This document shows positions 51,830-60,228 of a stretch of DNA of 60,228 bases, piece by piece. The stretch is from Chitinophagaceae bacterium (GTDB lineage Bacteria; Bacteroidota; Bacteroidia; Chitinophagales; Chitinophagaceae): the NCBI GenBank assembly GCA_004173235.1, contig SEAC01000039.1, forward strand, positions 1-60,228. Direction: 5' to 3'. The stretch's first letter is position 1. Each line of letters starts with the position of its first letter. The notes under the pieces were generated by a model. It did no database searches, was not told where the DNA came from, and worked only from the letters and a program-made list of their open reading frames with translations. A program made the translations under genes and the position numbers.

Positions 51830-51859
51830 AGAAACGTCCCGCAAATGCAGGACGTTTCT
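51830..51859 (+). terminator. Terminator hairpin of mdh
   Basis: AGAAACGTCC / GGACGTTTCT, 10-bp stem and 10-nt loop, with a T-rich 3' side. Confidence 0.65.
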
Positions 51860-51939
51860 GGTTTGATAGCTCTTCGCGCTGGCTTCCTTTCTTCTTTTCT
51901 TCGCGGTGAAAAAAACGGTGCGGCAATCTTCCGTCTTCG

Positions 51940-54303
51940 TTAATACACAACGACTTTCCGCGTATCCAGCACGCCGCTTTCGCTGGTAACCCGGACAACG
52001 TACACGCCTGCGGGAAGCACCGGAAGCAGCAACCCGTTGTTCAAGCCATTGATGCTGCGTTCGTAAAGTTTGCGTCCCTGCATATCGATCACCTGCACCG
52101 AGTAGCGGCCGGGGTCGCTGCTGAGTAATGTGATCGATCGGCCCGTTGGAACGGGATTGGGGAACAGCAAGACCGGCAGGCGCGGGAAGTAGTAAACAGA
52201 AACGGGTTCGCTTTGGATCACGGCGCCATTTGCGAGGGTCAGTTGCAGCCGGTACCAATTGATGCCCTCGTGCAGGCCTGTGTCGTTCAGCACAAACGAA
52301 GTAGTAGTGACCGGGGCGATCGTTGTGCGCGTTTGATAGCCCGAACCTTCGAGGCGTTGTAACCGCAGGGCGCTTACACCGAACGCGGTGCCGATGCTCG
52401 CATTGAACTCGGCACTGTCGCCCGCCTGCGCACTCAGGTAGAAGCTCCTGAAGTAGCATTCAACACCCTGCGCATCATATTTCAGGGTATAGCTTCGTTG
52501 TCCTTCGCGGCCGTTCACTATGGGCGCTACGGCATAATACAGCGAAGGATGATTTGTTTTCCGGAGCAGCGCGAAGGTGTCGGTAGTTGCTGCGACCGGA
52601 GTGAGATAGCGATCACCCAGTTCGTACAGGCGGTAGTTGCCCGGCGCCACCGGCGACCAGTTGAGCAGGAACGAGTCGGTGCAATTGAAACCCGTCCGTA
52701 GATCTACGGTACGGCTGATGACGGTTTCGTCGGAGATCACATCGGGAAAACCCGCGCTGCGGAAGCGCAGGCGCAGCAGGCCTGTTGTGTCGGGTGCCTG
52801 CCACACATAGAATAGCGACTGGGCGGGAACGGCGCCGGCTACTGGCTGCCAGGGCCCTCCATCCAGGCTCCATTCAAGCGTACCTGTAGAACTACGGTTG
52901 GACAGCCAGCGGAGCACCGTGCGGCTGCCGGCAACTACCGGATCTGAGGCACTGGGATACGTCCAGCGAAAACGATCGGCGGTATCCAGCTGCCACGCAA
53001 CGGAAAACACCTGGTGGCCGCTGACACGGGTTCCACTTAGTTTGATGGAGAAATTTCCGGCCGCAGGGTTGTCGATGGTCACCTGCTCCTGGTTGTTGAG
53101 CGTATCGGTGCCGCGTTGAGCCGGCTGGGAAAGTGCCGCCGCATTCGGCGCCGGGTTGAGCACCCAGGGCTGGTAGGTCAACAGCGCAGCGTCGGTCACC
53201 TGCAGGTCGAGATCATTCACCAAAGCGGTTGCATTGTTGGGCGCTGCCGGAAGGTCGTTCCAGGCTACGGTAACGCGCAAGCGGCTGATGCCGGCAGGCA
53301 CGGTAATATTCTGCGTCCACTGCGCTCCCTGAACGATGGAGTCCACTCGGTAGCGGGCTTCCTGCAGCGTTGTCAACGCATCGAAGGCGTTGAGACGCCC
53401 ATAGCCATTTTGATAATCTACGTTCGGCGTGCCGGCATCCTCCGCACTGTTGATAAGCGCTGCGCGCAGCAGCGACGTGGGTGGCAAAAATCCCTGCTGC
53501 CGCTTGTACGCCTGCTGGAGCAACAAGGCAGTGCCCGAAACAAGTGCGGCGGAGCCTGATGAACCATCCTGTCCAAATGCCGTGAGCTCCGGCTTTACGC
53601 GCCCGTCGTGCGCAGGCCCGCGCGAGCTGGGGCCTTCGAGCACGCCAAGCGAATCGGTTGCACCCACCACGAGCACGTTTTTCGCGCTCTTGAAATTGCC
53701 CGTGAGATTGGCCCATCCGGCAAGGCTGGCATAGCGGCCGGCAGGAGCGGATGCACCGCCCGAGTTGCCGCTGGAAAACACGAGGCAAAGTGTGGGGTTG
53801 TTGTGCGCCAGCGTATCGTATGCCGCGGCTTCAGCACCATAAAGGCTTTCCACGATCGATCCGTACGAATGGTTCTGCACCGAGATGCCTGGCACCCGGT
53901 AAAACGAATCGGGCTCGGGAAAGAGCGATGCGAAAGTGGTGGAGGTTACCAACGCAGCGGGTGCAGCACCCAGGCTGAAGGGCGAGCTGTTGCCGCCACC
54001 TGCAATGATGGTGGTCATGATGGCCGCGTGGGCTGTGAACGACGTGGCAGCACGGCCACTTGCGAAGATGCGTCCGCGCAGGTCAATGTCCGAAGTATCG
54101 AAGGCCTGCTCTTTAACCGACACGCGCAGCGAATCACCACGCAGCGTGGGAAAGCGATCCTGAACGAGGTTGATGCGGTTGAGCGATCGGTCGAGGAAGC
54201 CCGTGGTGAGTTCCTCACGGGGACGCACACCCGAAGAGCTTTGAGCGGCGGCAGGAACGGAAAAAAGCAGCAAGGTTAAGGGCAGCAGGGTTGGTCGGTT
54301 CAT
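51940..54303 (-). CDS. Type IX secreted subtilisin-like serine peptidase (S8)
   Basis: A ~787-residue secreted protease. The signal peptide ends VPAAAQ. The peptidase domain spans ~40-330: His in SFTAHAAIMTTIIAGGG, oxyanion region LVFSSGNSGG, catalytic Ser in FGQDGSSGSAALVSGTALL. The strand that normally gives DTG reads LRVSVKEQAFDTSDID, so the catalytic Asp seems to be Glu or displaced. A jelly-roll domain follows (RLRVTVAWNDLP), then fibronectin-like modules, and a type A sorting domain at the end (LLFPNPVPTGRSITLL to TRKVVVY). The start is ATG 54303, giving a proper signal peptide. Confidence 0.9.
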   Translation of the reverse strand: MNRPTLLPLTLLLFSVPAAAQSSSGVRPREELTTGFLDRSLNRINLVQDRFPTLRGDSLRVSVKEQAFDTSDIDLRGRIFASGRAATSFTAHAAIMTTIIAGGGNSSPFSLGAAPAALVTSTTFASLFPEPDSFYRVPGISVQNHSYGSIVESLYGAEAAAYDTLAHNNPTLCLVFSSGNSGGASAPAGRYASLAGWANLTGNFKSAKNVLVVGATDSLGVLEGPSSRGPAHDGRVKPELTAFGQDGSSGSAALVSGTALLLQQAYKRQQGFLPPTSLLRAALINSAEDAGTPNVDYQNGYGRLNAFDALTTLQEARYRVDSIVQGAQWTQNITVPAGISRLRVTVAWNDLPAAPNNATALVNDLDLQVTDAALLTYQPWVLNPAPNAAALSQPAQRGTDTLNNQEQVTIDNPAAGNFSIKLSGTRVSGHQVFSVAWQLDTADRFRWTYPSASDPVVAGSRTVLRWLSNRSSTGTLEWSLDGGPWQPVAGAVPAQSLFYVWQAPDTTGLLRLRFRSAGFPDVISDETVISRTVDLRTGFNCTDSFLLNWSPVAPGNYRLYELGDRYLTPVAATTDTFALLRKTNHPSLYYAVAPIVNGREGQRSYTLKYDAQGVECYFRSFYLSAQAGDSAEFNASIGTAFGVSALRLQRLEGSGYQTRTTIAPVTTTSFVLNDTGLHEGINWYRLQLTLANGAVIQSEPVSVYYFPRLPVLLFPNPVPTGRSITLLSSDPGRYSVQVIDMQGRKLYERSINGLNNGLLLPVLPAGVYVVRVTSESGVLDTRKVVVY

Positions 54304-54680
54304 ATCGTGGTTTCGCACGCTAAGGTGCGGCATTTCCGATTTCGCTACCGCAAGAGCTGCTGAACCGATATGCCAAGAAAAAAGTTGAGAAAAGCAGTGC
54401 GTAAAATGCTGTTCCTGTGGTTTTTAAGGCTCTCACTCCGGTGTCAATTCAACGCAATCGATGTTGCACCGCCGTCTTATTAAATGTTTCTCCGTACTTC
54501 CCTTTAGGACGGTTATGTAGCGCCCGTTTTGTTTTCTACTTAAAGATGAAAAGAAGTTTTGTAGGCCTAAACTCAAATGCAACAATGTGTTAAAAAAATT
54601 TAAAAATGGTATTCGATTGCCCGACTAAATTGGATTTCATCAATCGCTTAACCAAACCCTATTTTTTAAACAACACACAC
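54304..54680. other. AT-rich intergenic stretch without a gene
   Basis: Divergent upstream region of the subtilase and first HExxH lipoprotein. No convincing gene. Near 54577-54591 it contains ATGCAACAATGTGTT, partly matched upstream of the second HExxH gene (55655-55667). Confidence 0.55.
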
Positions 54681-55505
54681 ATGAAGAAAATCACGTCTTC
54701 CGTACTCATTGCTTGCCTTGCTTCCGTAAGCCTGTTTTCCTGTAAGAAAGAAGCCCGCCAGGCCGATGGAAGCATCTCCACAGAAACGCTGAACCAGATC
54801 CAGCGCCTCGGCTTCAGCACCGATAATGTGCAGCGCACCTCGGGTGGTTACCTGGTAGAAGGCGATATCGTTCTGCGCGACGATCAGCTTGCTGCTGCAC
54901 CCAACTCGCCCAACCTCGTGATCGCCCAGGAAGAGCAGTACCGCACCTTCAACCTCGTGAGCGCCTCCAAGCATCCCACGATCAAGATCGCACTCAACAA
55001 CAGCTCTTCCCAGCACCAGGCTGCTTTCTCCGCAGCGCTCGACGAAATGATCCGCCGCTACAATGCGGAAGGTCTCACCATCAACTTCCAGCGGGTAACC
55101 ACAGGTGCCGACATTACGATCGTTGCCTACTATGAAGTGAGCAACACGCTCGGCTTCTCCGGCTTCCCCACCAGCACCGGCGACCCCTACAACCAGGTTC
55201 AGATGAACACTTACTGGTATAGCACAGGTACTACTTCTACCAACACCAACTACATCGCAACGATCATTGCACATGAAGTGGGCCATTGCATTGGCTTCCG
55301 CCACACCGACTACTTCAACCGTGCTCTGAGCTGCGGCGGCCGCAAAAGCAACGAAGGCCAGGCAACCAACGGCGTAGGAGCCGTTCAGATCCCCGGCACT
55401 CCTTCCGGCGCCGACGCCAACTCGTTCATGCTTGCGTGCATCGGCTCGAACGTGAACCGTCCGTTCAACGCCAACGACAAAATTGCCCTGGCTTACTTAT
55501 ATTAG
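54681..55505 (+). CDS. M57-like zinc metalloprotease lipoprotein (copy 1)
   Basis: A ~274-residue predicted lipoprotein (signal ending SVSLFSC, then KKEARQ). The C-terminal half carries a metzincin-type zinc site, IIAHEVGHCIGFRHTDYF (HExxHxxGxxH), as in the peptidase M57 (HEIGH) family. A surface or periplasmic protease is likely. It is followed by a close paralogue after a strong terminator, with long shared stretches such as QHQAAFSAALDE and RRYNAEGL. The start is ATG 54681; the longer in-frame frame upstream lacks a leader. Confidence 0.87.
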   Translation: MKKITSSVLIACLASVSLFSCKKEARQADGSISTETLNQIQRLGFSTDNVQRTSGGYLVEGDIVLRDDQLAAAPNSPNLVIAQEEQYRTFNLVSASKHPTIKIALNNSSSQHQAAFSAALDEMIRRYNAEGLTINFQRVTTGADITIVAYYEVSNTLGFSGFPTSTGDPYNQVQMNTYWYSTGTTSTNTNYIATIIAHEVGHCIGFRHTDYFNRALSCGGRKSNEGQATNGVGAVQIPGTPSGADANSFMLACIGSNVNRPFNANDKIALAYLY

Positions 55506-55535
55506 TAGCTCAAAGCATTCAATGCACATGAGACA

Positions 55536-55566
55536 AAGCGCCATCCTTCGGGATGGCGTTTTTGTT
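55536..55566 (+). terminator. Strong intrinsic terminator
   Basis: CGCCATCC-TTCG-GGATGGCG with a UUCG tetraloop and TTTTTGTT tail, after the first M57-like gene. Confidence 0.9.
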
Positions 55567-55741
55567 AGCACGCTGATCATGTACCGTAATTCTACGGTCT
55601 GCCAACGCAGGCGCAGCGTGGTTTTGCTCGATTTTATTACGCATCTGAACTTGAATGCAACAGTGTTGTGCAAATGCGTTTGCGTTCATGTTGTTGCTGC
55701 ATTATTTTAGATTTCATCATTCACCCAAAACACACACACAA

Positions 55742-56569
55742 ATGAAAAGACTCGCACTCACGCTGGCTATCGCCGGCATCGCCGCCATGGGCATCACTTC
55801 CTGTAAGAAGAGCAGCAAAGAAGTAGCAGCGTCACCGGATGGCGTTTCGCAGGAAGCCCTTTCGCAGATCCGCAGCCTCGGATTCTCCGATCAGAACGTG
55901 CAGAAAGTGGACGAAGGTTATCTCGTGGAAGGCGACATCATCCTCACTCCGGCCGATCTTACACAGCGCCCTTCCTCTCCCGAACTGGTCTACGCGAACG
56001 AAGAACACTACCGCACCACCAACGTGGTCAACACGAGCACCTATGCAACCATCAAAGTGGCGCTCAACAACAGCTCCACGCAACACCAGGCGGCCTTTTC
56101 GGCAGCGCTCGATGAAGCCATCCGCCGCTACAATGCAGAAGGACTTCGCGTGCGGTTTCAGCGCGTGACCTCCGGAGCCAATGTATCGGTAGTAGCCTAC
56201 TACCAGGTGAGCAACACGCTCGGCTCTTCGGGCTTCCCTACCAGCTCGGGCGCGCCCTACAGCCAGGTAAAGATGAACACCTACTGGTATAGCACCGGCA
56301 CGGCCAGCACCAACATCAACTACATTGCCACCATCATGGCGCACGAATTGGGCCACTGCATCGGCTTCCGTCACACCGACTACATGAACCGCGCGTACAG
56401 CTGCGGGGGCAGTGCAGTGAACGAAGGAACAGCTGGCGTGGGCGCCGTGTACATTTCGGGCACGCCAACGGGTGCAAGCGCAAGCTCCTGGATGCTTGCC
56501 TGCGTAGGCAGCGGCCAAAACCGTCCGTTCACTTCAGCTGACCGCACGGCACTCAACTATGTGTATTGA
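55742..56569 (+). CDS. M57-like zinc metalloprotease lipoprotein (copy 2)
   Basis: A ~275-residue tandem paralogue of copy 1: lipobox GITSC then KKSSKE, zinc site MAHELGHCIGFRHTDYMNR, and near-identical central segments (RRYNAEGL, SNTLGSSGFPTSSG). Divergence is greatest in the propeptide-like N-terminal third, which may set substrate or activation differences. Each copy has its own promoter region and terminator (56600-56624 here). The start is ATG 55742, preceded by an A/C-rich leader. Confidence 0.87.
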   Translation: MKRLALTLAIAGIAAMGITSCKKSSKEVAASPDGVSQEALSQIRSLGFSDQNVQKVDEGYLVEGDIILTPADLTQRPSSPELVYANEEHYRTTNVVNTSTYATIKVALNNSSTQHQAAFSAALDEAIRRYNAEGLRVRFQRVTSGANVSVVAYYQVSNTLGSSGFPTSSGAPYSQVKMNTYWYSTGTASTNINYIATIMAHELGHCIGFRHTDYMNRAYSCGGSAVNEGTAGVGAVYISGTPTGASASSWMLACVGSGQNRPFTSADRTALNYVY

Positions 56570-56599
56570 TCGGCGCGTTTAGCTGACAAACGCAATCTG

Positions 56600-56624
56600 G
56601 AACGGATGCCGATGGCATCCGTTC
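56600..56624. terminator. Terminator hairpin between convergent genes
   Basis: GAACGGATGCC / GGCATCCGTTC with a GAT loop. A T-rich tail on the plus strand favours ending the M57-like transcript; it may also serve the convergent methyltransferase. Confidence 0.75.
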
Positions 56625-56661
56625 TTCTTTTGTTGCAACAATGCAACGCAGCAGCACATGG

Positions 56662-57621
56662 TCAGTCTTCCTTCTCAATACGAAAGCAGTAGCGCTGGAG
56701 CTTGCCGGCGAAATCGAAGGGCGTGGTTGCCTTCGTGATGTCGCGTATGCTGGTAGAGCGGATCTGCGCCGCATCGATCATGAATCGCGTGTAGTTGGTG
56801 CTGAAGAAGAGCACGCCACTGCTGCGCAGCAGGCGCAGTGCGCCGTTGATCATCGCCACGTGGTCGCGCTGCACATCGAGTATGTCGTCCATGCGCTTGC
56901 TGTTGCTGAACGTAGGCGGATCGAGCACGATAATGTCGTAGGCCGGCTCCTTCGCATCCAGTAAAAGGCGCAGTGCATCTGCATGGATGCTCCGGTGCCG
57001 GTTGCCGGCCTCGGGGAAATTAAGCGCAACGTTCCGGTCGGTCCATGAGAGGTAGGTCTTGGAAAGATCCACCGAATGAACGGTTCGCGCACCTCCTGCG
57101 AGCGCATACACGGAAAACGAGCCGGTATAACAAAAGAGGTTGAGTAAGTCTTTACCTGATGCAAGATCGCGCACGAGGCTGCGCGTGATGCGATGATCGA
57201 GAAAGAGGCCGGTATCGAGGTAGTCGGTGAGGTTGACGAGAAAAGAAAGGCCCGCTTCGGTCACCGCAAACTCGTTGCGCTGCTCATCGAGCTTCTGGTA
57301 CTGTCCCTGCCGTCCCTCCTTTCGCTGCCTTAGCTTGACATGGATGGCTTCTACCGGAACTGCTGTCACATCCGAAATAACCTGCAGGCAGTCGCCGAGC
57401 CAGGCATCGTGTTCTTCATCGCTGAAGCCGTGGCGCCGCTTGTATTCCGACACATAAAGACGGTCGCCATAGCGCTCGATCAGCAGTGGGGCTTCGGGCA
57501 GGTCGTGGTCGTAGATGCGGAAACATTCGATCCCCTGGCGCGCTGCCTGCTTGCCGAGATGGCGATACACCTTCTCCAGGCGGTTGCGGAACATTAAAAG
57601 TTTGCCAAAGGGTTGCTGCAT
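56662..57621 (-). CDS. Class I SAM-dependent rRNA methyltransferase (RlmK/RlmI-like)
   Basis: About 319 residues, matching the C-terminal methyltransferase half of RlmKL and related 23S rRNA enzymes. An N-terminal RNA-binding part (FRNRLEKVYRHLGKQAARQGIECFRIYDHDLPEAPL) is followed by the Rossmann core: LFLDHRITRSLV, LLNLFCYTGSFSVYALAGGA (SAM motif I), VHSVDLSK, and DIIVLDPPTFSNSKRM with the catalytic DPPxF-type loop. The specific rRNA base cannot be assigned. The frame is open far upstream, antisense to the next gene, so ATG 57621 or ATG 57594 is the likely start. Confidence 0.88.
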   Translation of the reverse strand: MQQPFGKLLMFRNRLEKVYRHLGKQAARQGIECFRIYDHDLPEAPLLIERYGDRLYVSEYKRRHGFSDEEHDAWLGDCLQVISDVTAVPVEAIHVKLRQRKEGRQGQYQKLDEQRNEFAVTEAGLSFLVNLTDYLDTGLFLDHRITRSLVRDLASGKDLLNLFCYTGSFSVYALAGGARTVHSVDLSKTYLSWTDRNVALNFPEAGNRHRSIHADALRLLLDAKEPAYDIIVLDPPTFSNSKRMDDILDVQRDHVAMINGALRLLRSSGVLFFSTNYTRFMIDAAQIRSTSIRDITKATTPFDFAGKLQRYCFRIEKED

Positions 57622-57672
57622 TGCTAAATTTTTTAGACCTTCGGGCCCTGTTCGAGCGCCAAAAGTACTGAA

Positions 57673-59052
57673 GTGGAATATGCGATCGTGGATATAGAGA
57701 CAACCGGGGGCTTTGCTGCCGGCAATGGGATCACAGAGATCTCGATCCGCGTTTTCGACGGGCGCCGCGTGGTGGATATGTATGAAACGCTGATCAATCC
57801 CGGACAAACGATACCACGCTATATACAAGGCTTTACAGGCATCGACAACGACATGGTGCGGAATGCGCCTTTCTTTGAAGAGGTGGCCGCCGATGTGCAT
57901 CGTTACCTCGAGGGCCGCGTGTTTGTTGCGCATAACGTCAACTTCGACTATTCCTTTGTGAAGAGCCATCTGGCGCATTGCGGATTTGTGTTGCAGAGCA
58001 GGAAGCTGTGCACGGTGCGGCTTGCCCGTCAGATCTTCCCCGGTCATCCCTCCTACAGCCTGGGCAACATTTGCCATTCGCTCGGCATCGAGCTGCAGAA
58101 CCGGCACCGCGCGGGTGGCGATGCCGCAGCAACCGTAGAGCTCTTCACCCGCCTGCTCGAAGCCGATGAGAAAGGCCTCATCGCCAAAAGCCTCAAGAAG
58201 ACCTCGAAGGAACAAACGCTGCCCCCGCACGTGCCGAAAGAAGACTTCGTAGCCTTGCCCGGTTGCGCCGGCGTTTATTATTTCCACGACAACAAAGGCA
58301 AGGTGTTATATGTAGGAAAGGCGAAGAACATCCGCAGCCGTGTGAACAGCCATTTTAGTAACAACTCCGACAGCCGGCAGAAGCAAAATTTCCTGCGCGC
58401 GGTATACCGAATCACCTTCCAGCCTACGGCCACCGAGCTGATGGCCGCCATTCTGGAGTCTACAGAGATCAAGCGCCTGTGGCCGGCCTTCAACAACGCG
58501 CAGAAGAAGCCCGAAGAGGTGTATGGCATCTTTCAGTATGAAGACCAGGCGGGCTACCTGCGCCTGGCGATTGAAAAAAGGCGGCGCAACAGCCACCCGG
58601 TGTTCACCTTCCACTACCTCATCGATGGCCAGGGGGCCATCCGCAGGCTCGCGCGCGAGTTCAACCTATGCCCGCGTCTTTGCTTCATACAGAAAGACAA
58701 CGAAGGCTGCCAGGGCATCGTGGAAGCCTACTGCAATGGCGCATGCGAAAAGAAAGAAGCTGCTGCATCTTACAACGAACGCGTGCGCGCTGCCATTGCC
58801 GCGCTTACGCAAAGACCTTCTTACGTGGTGCTCGACAGTGGCATGAGTGAAGAAGAAAGCTCTTGCATCCTCGTAGAGCGCGGCGACTTCTTCGGTATGG
58901 GTTACTTCCCCAGAGGCGTGGGCGATCTACGCGCGGAAGTGCTGAAAAAATACATCCACCCTTATAAAGAAAACAGCACCATTCGCAGCCTGCTCAACAG
59001 TTACATTACGCACAACCCCGGCCGTGTGCACCGGCTGGAAGACGATCAATGA
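57673..59052 (+). CDS. DnaQ-type exonuclease fused to a UvrC-like GIY-YIG nuclease domain
   Basis: A 459-residue two-domain nuclease. Residues 1-~165 are a DEDDh 3'-5' exonuclease (AIVDIETTG; FVAHNVNFDYSF; a conserved His-Asp in RHRAGGDAAATVEL). Residues ~195-290 are a GIY-YIG endonuclease as in the N-terminus of UvrC and Cho (LPGCAGVYYFHDNKGKVLYVGKAKNIRSRV, ending near ELMAAILESTEIKRLWPAFN). The last ~170 residues hold several cysteines (LCPRLCF; CQGIVEAYCNGAC). Such fusions are widespread and thought to act in DNA repair. The start is GTG 57673; there is no ATG. Confidence 0.9.
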   Translation: MEYAIVDIETTGGFAAGNGITEISIRVFDGRRVVDMYETLINPGQTIPRYIQGFTGIDNDMVRNAPFFEEVAADVHRYLEGRVFVAHNVNFDYSFVKSHLAHCGFVLQSRKLCTVRLARQIFPGHPSYSLGNICHSLGIELQNRHRAGGDAAATVELFTRLLEADEKGLIAKSLKKTSKEQTLPPHVPKEDFVALPGCAGVYYFHDNKGKVLYVGKAKNIRSRVNSHFSNNSDSRQKQNFLRAVYRITFQPTATELMAAILESTEIKRLWPAFNNAQKKPEEVYGIFQYEDQAGYLRLAIEKRRRNSHPVFTFHYLIDGQGAIRRLAREFNLCPRLCFIQKDNEGCQGIVEAYCNGACEKKEAAASYNERVRAAIAALTQRPSYVVLDSGMSEEESSCILVERGDFFGMGYFPRGVGDLRAEVLKKYIHPYKENSTIRSLLNSYITHNPGRVHRLEDDQ

Positions 59053-59179
59053 AATGTTAATGCCCATTCGGCTCCAATGCAGCTCTACCATAGGTTTCAG
59101 CCGACAGAGCGCAGTTCCTTTTCACCGCCGAAATGACCGTAGTGAGCGATCTTGAACCCTATTGGCTAGCCTGTCCAAG

Positions 59180-59187
59180 TATCTTCG
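59180..59187 (+). promoter_or_regulatory. Probable promoter -7 element of the third HExxH gene (TATCTTCG)
   Basis: One mismatch to TAnnTTTG, 20 nt before ATG 59208. Confidence 0.4.
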
Positions 59188-59207
59188 GATTCTTAAAACG
59201 CTAACCA

Positions 59208-60014
59208 ATGTCAAACGCCCTTTTTACCAAACCGTCCTTCCTTGCCTTCGCCGCCCTTTTGACCTTAACCGCTACTTCCTGCAAAAAGAATGATGTAGCT
59301 GCTCCCGCAGCAGTTGCCACCACCGAAGTGAGCACGCCCACTGGCACCGTATCGGCCGCCGAAGTAGAAACGCTGACGAACTTCATTCGCACCAGCACAG
59401 GCGAAGAAAGCGTTTCTTATGACGCTGCTGCTCAGAACTTCGTGATCGCCGGTGATGCCGTGATGAGCATCGAAGAAGCCCGTGCACACCGCGTAGCTCG
59501 TCAGGAAGGCGCACAGACAGAACACCGCCAGAGCTACTACACCGTAGCCCGCGCCAAGGCCAATATCATCAAAGTTTTTGTTGACCCGACCGTTCCTGCA
59601 GTATGGCGCACAGCGCTCGACCGTGCCATCGCCAACTGGAATGCTTCTGGGAGCTATCTCCGTATCGCTAAGTCGGCTACATACGCTACAGGCATGCTCA
59701 AAGTGGTTGCCGTAAACAATGGCGCCAACGGTGTTATCGCTACTACTTACTACCCCGATTATTCCGGTAACGTAGGCAAGAGCTGCACGATCAACTCGAA
59801 CTACAACTACCTCTCTGCCGGCCAGCAGATATTCGCCATCACCCACGAACTGGGCCATGCGTTTGGTTTCGGGCACACCAACAGCACTTACGGCATGCTC
59901 GTTCCAGGCACACCCAACACGGATGCTACTTCGATCATGAACGCGGTTTGTCTCAGCTGGACCAACTTCACCTCGTACGACCTCCTGGCTATCCGCAAAG
60001 TATATCCCCGCTAA
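59208..60014 (+). CDS. M57-like zinc metalloprotease lipoprotein (divergent third copy)
   Basis: A 268-residue predicted lipoprotein (signal ending LTATSC, then KKNDVAA) with the zinc site ITHELGHAFGFGHTNSTYG. It shares the layout of the two M57-like genes at 54681 and 55742, but the middle is different (KANIIKVFVDPTVPAVWRT; KSCTINSNYNYLS) and the identity looks much lower. It ends close to the right insertion-sequence end, and a heptamer array begins two bases past its stop. Secreted or surface protease activity is inferred from the zinc motif. Confidence 0.85.
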   Translation: MSNALFTKPSFLAFAALLTLTATSCKKNDVAAPAAVATTEVSTPTGTVSAAEVETLTNFIRTSTGEESVSYDAAAQNFVIAGDAVMSIEEARAHRVARQEGAQTEHRQSYYTVARAKANIIKVFVDPTVPAVWRTALDRAIANWNASGSYLRIAKSATYATGMLKVVAVNNGANGVIATTYYPDYSGNVGKSCTINSNYNYLSAGQQIFAITHELGHAFGFGHTNSTYGMLVPGTPNTDATSIMNAVCLSWTNFTSYDLLAIRKVYPR

Positions 60015-60016
60015 GA

Positions 60017-60103
60017 ACGTGAATCGTGAATCGTCAATCGTCAATGTGAAAGGTTGACACCGGGAACGTGAATCGTCAATCGTCAATGTGAAAGGTTGAC
60101 ACC
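60017..60103 (+). repeat. Heptamer array with 42-bp duplication
   Basis: CGTGAAT, CGTGAAT, CGTCAAT, CGTCAAT units just after the third HExxH stop. The segment TCGTCAATCGTCAATGTGAA plus the following AGGTTGACACC is repeated after 42 bp (60031 and 60073), exactly six heptamer lengths. Confidence 0.75.
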
Positions 60104-60112
60104 CGTAACAAG

Positions 60113-60228
60113 AAGAGGCTGTCTCAAAAGGGCAGCCTCTTTTTCGTTTTCAGTTTTTTGGGTGGGTTTATCCACTTTATCGTTGTATAACTAAAGGTGT
60201 GTTGCGGTGCCTACTTTTTTGTGTTTCA
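60113..60228 (-). mobile_element. Insertion-sequence end, inverted copy of the left end
   Basis: Reverse complement of 4-119 without a mismatch that I can see. On the minus strand it encodes the same transposase C-terminal residues, with the stop at 60191-60193. Both elements therefore point outwards from the window, with their 3' ends inward. The element is cut off by the window edge. Confidence 0.7.

Noticed and set aside
56662..58287. A 541-codon form of the methyltransferase with ~220 extra N-terminal residues
   Set aside because: The extension is antisense to the exonuclease/GIY-YIG gene and resembles nothing. Family homology begins near ATG 57621.
1..60228. A 60-kb composite transposon bounded by inverted IS copies
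   Set aside because: The contents are mostly core genes (accB, accC, efp, mdh, ribBA, ispH). Repeated ends at contig boundaries are more simply explained by assembly breaks.

Overview
The window reads as a chromosomal segment of a fairly GC-rich member of the Bacteroidota, most likely of the Chitinophagaceae type. This rests on type IX secretion cargo with C-terminal sorting domains beside a PorP/SprF protein, several TonB-dependent or BamA-like outer-membrane proteins, -7 promoter elements of the form TAnnTTTG, and the gene families present. The lineage is inferred from these traits; no search was run. I saw no rRNA, tRNA, CRISPR array, phage module or complete transposase.

Layout. Both window ends carry the same 116-bp sequence in inverted orientation (4-119 and 60113-60228): the 3' end of an insertion sequence, with the last codons of a transposase. 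From the left: a PorP/SprF protein with its giant PKD-repeat type IX cargo (158-7709); dGTPase, DUF4407 membrane protein, GH13 amylase, IspH and an alpha-glucan phosphorylase-like protein (7850-15740); a lipoprotein, an Nramp-UspA fusion, an esterase and RibBA (15821-21008); an Oar-like TonB receptor (21250-24603); a block of amide-ligase-type enzymes comprising an esterase, two ATP-grasp-like proteins, a GCS2 carboxylate-amine ligase, a class I glutamine-amidotransferase-like protein and two hydrolases (24769-33312); a TonB receptor divergent from a DtxR/MntR regulator with a palindromic operator between them (33314-36119); two small secreted paralogues; a 1585-residue type IX cargo; the efp-accB-accC group (42279-44753); two tandem outer-membrane proteins joining a kinase-like domain to a BamA-like barrel (44958-50188); a thioredoxin-like protein and malate dehydrogenase; a secreted subtilase; and three HExxH lipoproteins with an rRNA methyltransferase and an exonuclease/GIY-YIG nuclease between them (54681-60014).

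Systems of note. The 24769-33312 block could make and process an unknown small peptide or amide. The kinase-like/barrel pair is an unusual fusion. EF-P carries Arg at position 32, as in rhamnosylated EF-Ps. The phosphorylase-like protein has Thr where the PLP-binding Lys should be.

The non-coding DNA has its own structure. Degenerate 7-nt tandem repeats begin within a few bases of the stop codon of about ten genes, in sense orientation and in four sequence families. A separate G-rich 8-10-nt class lies in divergent promoter regions. Several genes have TAnnTTTG only 4-6 nt before the start codon, which predicts leaderless mRNAs.
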